DNA of 40,456 bases. Origin: Rhodothermia bacterium (lineage in GTDB: Bacteria > Bacteroidota > Rhodothermia > Rhodothermales > UBA2364). Numbering within the stretch: the first letter of the stretch is position 1; each line of letters begins with the position of its first letter. Below the pieces are notes generated by a model. The model saw only the letters and a program-made list of their open reading frames with translations. It had not been told where the DNA came from and did no database searches. A program made the position numbers and the translations under genes. Location of the stretch: assembly GCA_017303715.1 (NCBI GenBank), contig JAFLBZ010000038.1, positions 1 to 40,456 of the forward strand, given 5' to 3'. Shown here in pieces: positions 34,135-40,456 of the stretch.

Positions 34135-35997
34135 TTACAAAAATATTTGACTATTTCCGAATCGTTGATTGATGGGATTAATGTAATTGCTGCCAAAATT
34201 AAAAGTTAATCCAACAGAACCCCCCAGTGAAAAGTTACTGGGCAGTTTGGCACGTCCTAATAAAATGTCTTCGGGTGTGATACCATCCAGATAGAAGTTT
34301 TTAGAATAACGCTTAATACTACTTTGTAAGAAGCCATATATAGAGAAATTAAAAGAAAATTTTTGATTGATTCTCAAATTAATATTGCTATTAAAATTAA
34401 TAGAACTATCATTGATTTTATCGAAGAAACGACTTGCTCTCAATGTTAGACTTGCAGAACCCCATTGCTCATAAAAGTTACCGATCAAAGCAATTTCACC
34501 AGACAAAAGCGTTTCTTTCTTTCTATCTAAATAAGTAGAATCAATATATGAATAATGGAACATTCCTAGTAAAGAGCGTATAGCAAATTGCTTCGTTACC
34601 CTTTCTGTGATCGGGAAAATACTATATTCAAATCCAGGCATAGCGATAAAACTACCTGCCACATTTTGAGAAGCCATTCTGATGGTTCCAAGAATCCCTC
34701 CCATTGCCCATTGTGAATTTAAAGCTATTGATCGTAGAGTGGTTACATTCCAATCAAGGTATTTATTTGTTGAAGTACGTGCTCCTTCAGAAGTTATAAA
34801 TGTAAAAGAACTTAGGTTATAGCCGAGCTGTAAACCAATATCTAAGCGGTTCTTTCCTTTTGTTTTATTGGCTATTAATGAATTGATAAAATTACCGTTT
34901 TTGCTATTTTCTGTTAGGCTTATACTTCCATTTATTGTTGACATAATGAGCCAGTCTTCCAGTTTATTTTTTGTTACAGCTGTGATGTTACTTGTCTCTG
35001 GCATTGAAGTTGTTTGGGTATTGGTAAGGTTAGGGTTTAAACGTGAAGGCACATCTGCGATGATTCCTGACTCCATTAATAGTCTTTTTGTATTTTGAAA
35101 AATAACCTCGGATTTTGCCGGGGTTGTAGCGTCTTTAGAAACCGTTATAGATGCGTTAGAGTTTTTATCTCCAAATTTTTTTTGGCCAATAATCCGCAAA
35201 TCATATTTTATAATTGAGGTTTCGATCTCAGGTGCAATCGTAATAAATAAATCTGTCTCTAAACTGTTTTTAGAAAGGGTTAATTCTGGGATAAATGTGT
35301 TTATACGTGCAAAAGTGTTTCTCAATTCATCACACTCATTCTGAATACTGCTTTTGCCTACATTCAATGCAAGACAATTAAAGAGGACTTGTATTTTTTG
35401 ATTTGTATCGTCTCCAATTTGACGGAAGGTGTTTGGAATGGGCATGTTAGGTTGTAACCCTTCGGATGTCTGTAGTGCTGAGATGTCGTTGGTTGAAGGA
35501 GCTGGGGTGGATGCGCTTCTCCAAGAGTTGGTCGTATTGGCGGTATGCGAAATGGTTTGGGTGTTGCTGATGGGGGGAATGGCTTGTGCTGGCATCGTAT
35601 TTCTCCAACGTTGTGCCGTAACCGAAGATGCTGAAGGTGTAAGTCCATTAGGCCAGTATAACGAGATTTTTTGCGCAATTTCTTGGCAAACCTCCGCCCT
35701 GCTGGAGCCTCTTCTAATGGTATAAACAAATTGTTGGATAATCCCTTGCTCTCTGTTGTGGAGAGATACATCAACCAAATTGTAAAATGTATTCTGTTGA
35801 TTTCTTTTGTTGATTTCAAGCCAGTCTGGGTGGCTTACCTCATTGTTAAAAAGCGACATGTTTGAGATTGTCTTAGCCATGTCCCTTATGCCACATGTTT
35901 CATTAGAACGCAAATAAAGCGTTTTTGTACTGTATTCTTGTGCATAGGCGTATGTTGAGGAAAACAACATTATTATATATAGAATGTGATTATTCAT
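34135..35997 (-). CDS. Exported protein with putative outer-membrane barrel
   Basis: 620-aa protein with a signal peptide (NHILYIIMLFSSTYAYAQ). The N-terminal region (about 25-120) contains paired Cys residues (NETCGIRDMAK, RAEVCQEIAQK). A Ser/Thr/Pro-rich low-complexity linker (about 125-200) follows. The middle domain (NCLALNVGKSSIQNECDELR, SLETDLFITIAPEI) is unassigned. The C-terminal ~270 aa alternate aromatic and polar residues like a transmembrane beta-barrel (LDIGLQLGYNLSSFTFI ... FSLGGSVGLTFNFGSNY). No T9SS tag is seen. It is transcribed in the same direction as the DUF11 gene upstream. Family unknown and AT-rich. Confidence 0.6.
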   Translation of the reverse strand: MNNHILYIIMLFSSTYAYAQEYSTKTLYLRSNETCGIRDMAKTISNMSLFNNEVSHPDWLEINKRNQQNTFYNLVDVSLHNREQGIIQQFVYTIRRGSSRAEVCQEIAQKISLYWPNGLTPSASSVTAQRWRNTMPAQAIPPISNTQTISHTANTTNSWRSASTPAPSTNDISALQTSEGLQPNMPIPNTFRQIGDDTNQKIQVLFNCLALNVGKSSIQNECDELRNTFARINTFIPELTLSKNSLETDLFITIAPEIETSIIKYDLRIIGQKKFGDKNSNASITVSKDATTPAKSEVIFQNTKRLLMESGIIADVPSRLNPNLTNTQTTSMPETSNITAVTKNKLEDWLIMSTINGSISLTENSKNGNFINSLIANKTKGKNRLDIGLQLGYNLSSFTFITSEGARTSTNKYLDWNVTTLRSIALNSQWAMGGILGTIRMASQNVAGSFIAMPGFEYSIFPITERVTKQFAIRSLLGMFHYSYIDSTYLDRKKETLLSGEIALIGNFYEQWGSASLTLRASRFFDKINDSSINFNSNINLRINQKFSFNFSIYGFLQSSIKRYSKNFYLDGITPEDILLGRAKLPSNFSLGGSVGLTFNFGSNYINPINQRFGNSQIFL

Positions 35998-36114
35998 ATT
36001 TATTTTTTGAATTTAATATCTGATATATTCACAATTTTTATTTAATATTAAATATGATTGTTTTTATTAAAAATAGGTTTAATTTAAGCGAAATTAATCT
36101 ACAATGTTCACAAT

Positions 36115-36147
36115 ATAAAAATGCCCAGAATGTTTAATTCCGGGCAT
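36115..36147 (-). terminator. Intrinsic terminator after DUF11 gene
   Basis: On the minus strand ATGCCC (36147-36142) pairs with GGGCAT (36126-36121), extended by GGAA/TTCT-like pairing, and is followed by a T5 tract. It lies 22 bp after the DUF11 gene stop and insulates the barrel gene at 34135-35997. Confidence 0.85.
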
Positions 36148-36169
36148 TAATTTTAAATGGTTGTAGTAA

Positions 36170-38506
36170 TTAGTTGACAACAAATGGGGCACAGCCAATA
36201 TTGTTTCCTTGGTTAGGATCCGGAGCAGGGCTACTGGTGATGGTAGCACAAACTTGTGAGATACCGCCCCCTACTACACTTGCATATAAAATCAGACGTG
36301 CTGATCCACCACCTGAAATTGAATTGGTTAGGGTCCAAGTTTTAGAGTTGGTGTTGTAGCTACCATTGCTCGGGAAGGCTTGGAGTACCTGTAAGCCGGC
36401 TGGCAAATCCACCTGTGTCATAATGGGTGCATTGGCTAAAGATGAGGTTGTTGCGTTCAGAAGGTCAATAAATAGAAAAACAAAGCCACCAACAGCCGAG
36501 GAAGAGGTACTTGCTGTGGTATTGATGGCAAGGTCGGATCCTCCTCCACCGCCACCTGCTGGTAGTTGAACATTCACACATGACTGGTTATTTCCGGCAT
36601 TGTTATCCGTTGGGGTGCTTGTTGCTAGTTGTGCGCAGTTTGTGCCTGACGAAAGAGCCGTTGCCAAGATGGTTAGGGTTGCCTCTTGGCCTACAAGCAG
36701 GTTGCCGACATTCCAGTTTCCAGTTTGTGCTACGTAGGTACCTTGGCTTGCAAAACTACCAACATGCGAAAAACTTCCGTTTAACAAATCTGTCACATTG
36801 ACATTCGTTGCATTTTGTTGTCCATTGTTGCGCACCCGAATCGTAAACGAGGCTTCATAACCACCCGAAAACGGCTGAAGTTGGAACGTTTTATTTACTT
36901 GAATATCGGTAGTTCTTGGTTGGACGTTGATGTCAGCACAAGATTGGTTGTTACTACTGTTGGTGTCACGGGGAGTGCTTTCCCAATACATGGCGCAATT
37001 TTGGATCAATCCCGTACCCGTAACAGTGACAGTAATATTTAACGTTGCAATCGCGCCAACAGGAAGGATTGGAATCATCCAATTCGGTGGAGTGTAGCTT
37101 CCATAATTGGCGGAACTTGATACATAACTTACCCCTGTAGGCAATTCATCTTTAATCCAAAGATTGACTAAAGGTACATCGCCAATATTCATTGCCGTAA
37201 TGGTGTACGTTATCTGACTATTCGGTGCAGGGTTAGGGTTGTTTACGGTCTTGAGAATTTTAACATCTGGATTTTGAGGTGGTGATTGAACCGTAATCGG
37301 GCAGCAAGAGCGGTTGTTAGCGCTGTTGTTATCGGCTGGGTTAGAGCTTTGGAGTTCCGCACAATTGTTTGCATCAGCATTTGCAATCACCGTAATGGTG
37401 ATCGAGACTGTTTGTCCGGCACCAACTGTACCCACCGTCCAGATTCCAGTGGTGGCATTGTAGTTTCCGGTTCCATTTGCAGAGACAAAAACCAATCCTG
37501 CAGGAAGTACATCCCTCACAACAACATCGGTAGCCGTGATATTAGAGAGGTTCGTGACGCTCACGGGATAGCTGATTTGTGTCCCGGCTATAGGATTGAT
37601 ATTCGTTACGGACTTTGTTACCCGAAGGTCTAAGGTTGGGGACTGTATTTCCGAAATGGAGGTGCAATCGTCGTTGTTTCCGGTAGAGGTTTCTTGTGAT
37701 GTTGTAGTGGCAGCCATACAGTTGCGTATGGAGGCGGAACTAATACGGCGAACTGTAATGGTTAGGGTTGCCGTAGCGCCTGCGGCGAGTGTTCCAACAT
37801 TCCATGTAGCACCACTAAAGGAGCCTTGTGTAGCACTGTGGCTCACATATTGTACGCCGCTCGGAAGTTGATCAGTGACAACCACGTTAGATGCCGGGCT
37901 TGTTCCTTGGTTTTTGACCTTTAGAATGTAGTTAAAGGTACTGTTCAGGGGTGGATTGTCATTGTTCTTCGTCTTATCTACCGTTAGGTCAACACTCCCG
38001 CCGGGCTGAACAGTGTTGGGACAGCATGAATTGTTATTGGACGAATTGCCATCCAATGGAACTGAACTAATTAATTGGGCGCAGTTATTTGCAGCCGTAT
38101 TTGCGATCACACGAATGGTAAGACTATATACAGCACCTGCTGGAATAGTGCCTACGTTCCAAACACCAGTACTTGAGCTGTAAGAACCAACTTGGGCATT
38201 ATGGGAGACATAGACCAAGCCAGATGGCAAACGATCTGATAAGGTAACATTGGTTGCTGTTACATTACTCCTATTGCGAGCAATAACCGTAAATGTAATT
38301 TGTGAGCCTTGCACAGGATTAGGGTTGCTTATTGACTTCAAAACCTCAATATCCGTTAATGAAGCTCGTTTGTCGTTAAGCATTTCAACTGTTCTTTTTT
38401 CATTGGATATTTCGATGTTTTCAGCATAAACAACATTGAATAAAAATAAACATATAAAGCTGAAATAAAATCGAAATAAGACTCTTTTTTGGTAGTGGTA
38501 GGTCAT
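36170..38506 (-). CDS. Surface protein of six DUF11 repeats
   Basis: 778-aa exported protein: signal peptide (VLFRFYFSFICLFLFNVVYA) and then six tandem DUF11-type beta-sandwich repeats of about 115-125 aa. Each has a D-x-x-V-x-K start, the LPSGLVYVSH-type core and the W-x-V-G-x-x-x-x-G turn. Five repeats also carry a Cys pair (NCAQL ... NNxSC), with SCCP in repeats 1 and 3. Repeat 6 is divergent and follows a GGGGGGS linker. There is no recognisable T9SS sorting domain, LPXTG motif or membrane anchor, which is unusual for a surface adhesin in this group. It was probably built by repeat duplication. The role is likely adhesion or matrix formation. Confidence 0.85.
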   Translation of the reverse strand: MTYHYQKRVLFRFYFSFICLFLFNVVYAENIEISNEKRTVEMLNDKRASLTDIEVLKSISNPNPVQGSQITFTVIARNRSNVTATNVTLSDRLPSGLVYVSHNAQVGSYSSSTGVWNVGTIPAGAVYSLTIRVIANTAANNCAQLISSVPLDGNSSNNNSCCPNTVQPGGSVDLTVDKTKNNDNPPLNSTFNYILKVKNQGTSPASNVVVTDQLPSGVQYVSHSATQGSFSGATWNVGTLAAGATATLTITVRRISSASIRNCMAATTTSQETSTGNNDDCTSISEIQSPTLDLRVTKSVTNINPIAGTQISYPVSVTNLSNITATDVVVRDVLPAGLVFVSANGTGNYNATTGIWTVGTVGAGQTVSITITVIANADANNCAELQSSNPADNNSANNRSCCPITVQSPPQNPDVKILKTVNNPNPAPNSQITYTITAMNIGDVPLVNLWIKDELPTGVSYVSSSANYGSYTPPNWMIPILPVGAIATLNITVTVTGTGLIQNCAMYWESTPRDTNSSNNQSCADINVQPRTTDIQVNKTFQLQPFSGGYEASFTIRVRNNGQQNATNVNVTDLLNGSFSHVGSFASQGTYVAQTGNWNVGNLLVGQEATLTILATALSSGTNCAQLATSTPTDNNAGNNQSCVNVQLPAGGGGGGSDLAINTTASTSSSAVGGFVFLFIDLLNATTSSLANAPIMTQVDLPAGLQVLQAFPSNGSYNTNSKTWTLTNSISGGGSARLILYASVVGGGISQVCATITSSPAPDPNQGNNIGCAPFVVN

Positions 38507-39588
38507 TATTTTGATTGTTTTATTTGATTATTTCAAAACCCATTCTTTTTAAATTCATATTAATGAAGAAATAAATATTTGGGCCAAAGATCAATGTAAG
38601 GAGTGAATAAATCAACGAATGGTTTAATAAAATTAATTAATAGATCAAAAGAGCTAATCAGATTTTTGATATGCACTCCAAGGGGTTTTTACATGTTAAA
38701 TATTTATCAAAATTAGGTTGATTTGTCTTATTTGTTGTTTTTTGTATTGTTCAATAGCTCTTATCTCACCGATACTCAATGCGACATTTTAGCCACATCT
38801 ATAGGGCAATGGCTTATCATGGCATAACTTGGTTAACGTGAAGTGTACGTCGAAAGAGGAAAAGAAATCCTTTGATAAAAAATCATATTTTCAGAAGTCC
38901 TTTTGGGCAGTATCATTTTTATGATCATAAACCATCTGTTATTATGTAAGTGCTCAAATAAAATGAATGTATTTATTGTGGTGGTCAAGTGTTTGAATTA
39001 TAAAGATTTATACCAATGAATAGTCGTAAGATAATTTATAACCACTTGTATATAAATCAACCATCCGGTTATTGTGTACCGTTGTCTCAATATTTGCAAG
39101 TTTAAGATGGAGATAAAACATTCTTTTTTTTGCAGTGAATGGCCTAACTTTTTTGTGCTTTAAAATCACCCTGAAAGTGTTAGTAAAATTAGATCATTTG
39201 GACTAATTTCATAGGTCAAATGACCTAATTGAGGTCTGTTACTTCCTGTCTTCGCTTATATCGGCACATGGTTTGCCTTCACTCTCTTATGGCTATACCT
39301 ATAAAACATATTCGGTTTAGCCTCTGTTATAACAATGGACTTTGGCAGGTTTGTTGTCCAGTATCCGATCGAAATTAAGTGGTAAAAATGAAACGTAATC
39401 ATGAACGAAAAGCAACCATTGTTGTTGTGTTTTTGTGTGTGTGCATTTACATCATACACACATTTACTTGACCTGTTCAAAAGGTTGGTGGTTTCAGAAG
39501 TACCTCAACAGAGCCGGAAAATGTATGGTGTACCAGTCCTTTGAGCCGAGCTTCGCTCTGGGCTGGGGAGCCTCACTTTAGAGCAGGA
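38507..39588. other. Long AT-rich non-coding region
   Basis: About 1.1 kb without a supportable gene. It includes AT-rich sequence, likely promoter DNA of the DUF11 gene near 38510-38600, and a TGTGTG/CACACA inverted repeat near 39433-39461. The frames present lack starts or recognisable content. Confidence 0.5.
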
Positions 39589-39736
39589 ACAGGAAAAAGC
39601 CACCTTAAAATCTCGACTCGCCATGCTCTTGCGCAAAAATGGTTCGATCAAGGCTTGAATTACTTACATGGCTTTTGTGGGAACCGTAGCCGCAGGCGAG
39701 ACGAAAACCTTGACCATTACGGTCACGGTAAACTAG
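39589..39736 (+). pseudogene. Fused relics of a TPR-type protein and a DUF11 repeat
   Basis: 39589-39675 encodes TGKSHLKISTRHALAQKWFD followed by QGLNYLHGF. This resembles the HPIST-x-x-x-AQ-x-WFDQGL opening segment of a family of Bacteroidota/Proteobacteria TPR proteins. Immediately after, in another frame, 39668-39736 encodes MAFVGTVAAGETKTLTITVT followed by VN and a stop, which matches the end of a DUF11 repeat. Two unrelated fragments overlapping at one point mark an old rearrangement junction. Confidence 0.5.
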
Positions 39737-39945
39737 GGCCTTCTTTGTTTTAGAACAAGAGTCGGGTCACAAGGGCTTTGAATGTAGTCCGATTGGCCTG
39801 TTTAGCGAGTTGTTGTGTAGGCTTTTAACTGTTAGGCACGCAAGTTGTGAAGCCTACACATCATCATTAGCATCATGCAAAAGCCCCAAGATTTGCGGTA
39901 TTCACAGTGTTCTTATTATGTAACCTTCTTAAATGATTTCTACCT

Positions 39946-40350
39946 ATGTATAGTGTTTCAAGGCAGCTCATTCTCTACATCAGTTTTGTGCTGGTTACCC
40001 ATTCAGGCGTTTTGGCTCAAGTGAGTGGGCAAGTATTTCGGGATTTTAATGGAAATGGAATAAAGGATGCAAATGAGATTGGTGAGCCTGGTATTACGGT
40101 TCGCGCTTTTAATAGTGTAGGTACAGAAGTAGCAGGGTCGCCTTCTTCCACGAATGGAAATGGAAACTATTCGATTAGTGGTGGCAGTGGAACTTTGCGT
40201 GTGGAGTTTAGCTTACCTACTTGGTTTTATGCCTCAAATGGGCAAGTCAGCAATACCAGCATCCAATTTATAAGTGCAGGAGGAACGGCAAGCCTTGGGA
40301 TTAATGCACCCAATGACTATTACAACAATAGACTTGTTGCATTGGGATAA
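39946..40350 (+). CDS. SdrD B-like domain protein, short or truncated
   Basis: 134-aa exported protein: signal peptide (MYSVSRQLILYISFVLVTHS, cleavage near VLAQ) and one SdrD_B/Cna_B-like domain (VSGQVFRDFNGNGIKDANEI, GEPGITVRAFN, GNGNYSISGGSGTLRVEF). In relatives the same opening leads into proteins of one to several thousand residues with many further domains. Here the frame stops soon after FISAGGTASLGINAPNDYY. It may be an early-stop remnant of a giant surface gene, or the first part of a gene split by mutation. It is interrupted before the window end. Confidence 0.7.
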   Translation: MYSVSRQLILYISFVLVTHSGVLAQVSGQVFRDFNGNGIKDANEIGEPGITVRAFNSVGTEVAGSPSSTNGNGNYSISGGSGTLRVEFSLPTWFYASNGQVSNTSIQFISAGGTASLGINAPNDYYNNRLVALG

Positions 40351-40409
40351 GTATAATGTTTACATTAGTTTAAACGTGTATTCCTCTCAATATTAATCTA
40401 TATAAAACG

Positions 40410-40456
40410 ATGAAAGATTTTTCGATATATTCAAATGTCAAAACAGATCGTGACTT
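40410..40456 (+). CDS. Possible start of next gene (runs off edge)
   Basis: The frame from ATG 40410 (MKDFSIYSNVKTDRD) stays open to the window end. Too short to identify; it may be a separate gene or chance. Confidence 0.25.
   Translation, partial: MKDFSIYSNVKTDRD

Noticed and set aside
39256-39480. 74-codon minus-strand frame in the AT-rich spacer
   Set aside because: Low complexity, no family resemblance, no RBS or signal; probably chance.
1-40456. tRNA, rRNA or intact transposase genes
   Set aside because: No T-loop-like GGTTCGAATCC pattern in a cloverleaf context, no rRNA sequence and no DDE, Y1 or serine recombinase motifs were found by eye.

Overview
The window looks like accessory-rich chromosomal DNA from a Bacteroidota/Rhodothermota-type (FCB group) bacterium. 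Signs are a type IX secretion (T9SS) C-terminal sorting domain, DUF11/SdrD-like surface proteins, lipoproteins with Bacteroidota-style lipoboxes, a DPP-IV-type S9 peptidase, a DUF4159 protein, a membrane-anchored LytTR regulator, and a TAnnTTTG-like -7 promoter element. No rRNA, tRNA, CRISPR array, intact transposase or prophage was seen. The lineage is inferred from gene content only.

Layout. 1-5.1 kb: a truncated repeat-protein fragment, then type II sulfide:quinone reductase, a DUF1801 protein, the fluoride channel CrcB, a CorA transporter and a membrane metallophosphoesterase. 5.1-8.3 kb: a four-copy 19-bp tandem repeat, an intact OLD-family ATPase/TOPRIM nuclease, and the frameshifted remains of a helicase-type restriction enzyme, together a decaying defence islet. 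8.4-10.6 kb: an S9 (DPP-IV) peptidase. 10.8-12.9 kb: an AT-rich three-gene unit of a CxxC lipoprotein, a small secreted six-cysteine peptide and a six-bladed propeller-like lipoprotein. 13.4-22.5 kb: mostly housekeeping genes (DedA-family protein, aconitase, PhoD-type phosphatase, 6-phosphofructokinase, methyltransferase, DUF4159 protein), several closed by clear terminators. 23.3-28.7 kb: a transmembrane Ser/Thr kinase, SCP2-domain protein, TatC and a C-terminal processing protease. 30.3-31.5 kb: a T9SS cargo protein. 32.6-40.4 kb: AT-rich DNA with a LytTR regulator, a putative outer-membrane barrel protein, a six-repeat DUF11 protein, gene fragments and a truncated SdrD-like protein.

The most striking non-coding content is three clusters of hairpin-dense repeats (about 22.5-23.0, 28.8-29.9 and 31.6-32.5 kb). 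They reuse the same modules in the same order: a 52-bp tandem unit (A, 2-5 copies), a ~120-bp two-hairpin unit (B), a unit ending in a GC-rich near-palindrome (C) and a short hairpin unit (D). Two clusters bracket the T9SS cargo gene, whose two halves differ visibly in base composition. These modules resemble REP/IS200-IS605-type palindromic elements, but no associated transposase lies in the window.

Functionally, housekeeping metabolism (PfkA, aconitase), envelope export and processing (TatC, CTP, T9SS cargo) and sulfide/fluoride/divalent-cation handling are interleaved with lineage-specific surface genes and recombination scars. The best candidates for undescribed biology are the hairpin super-repeat family and the cysteine-rich peptide/lipoprotein unit.
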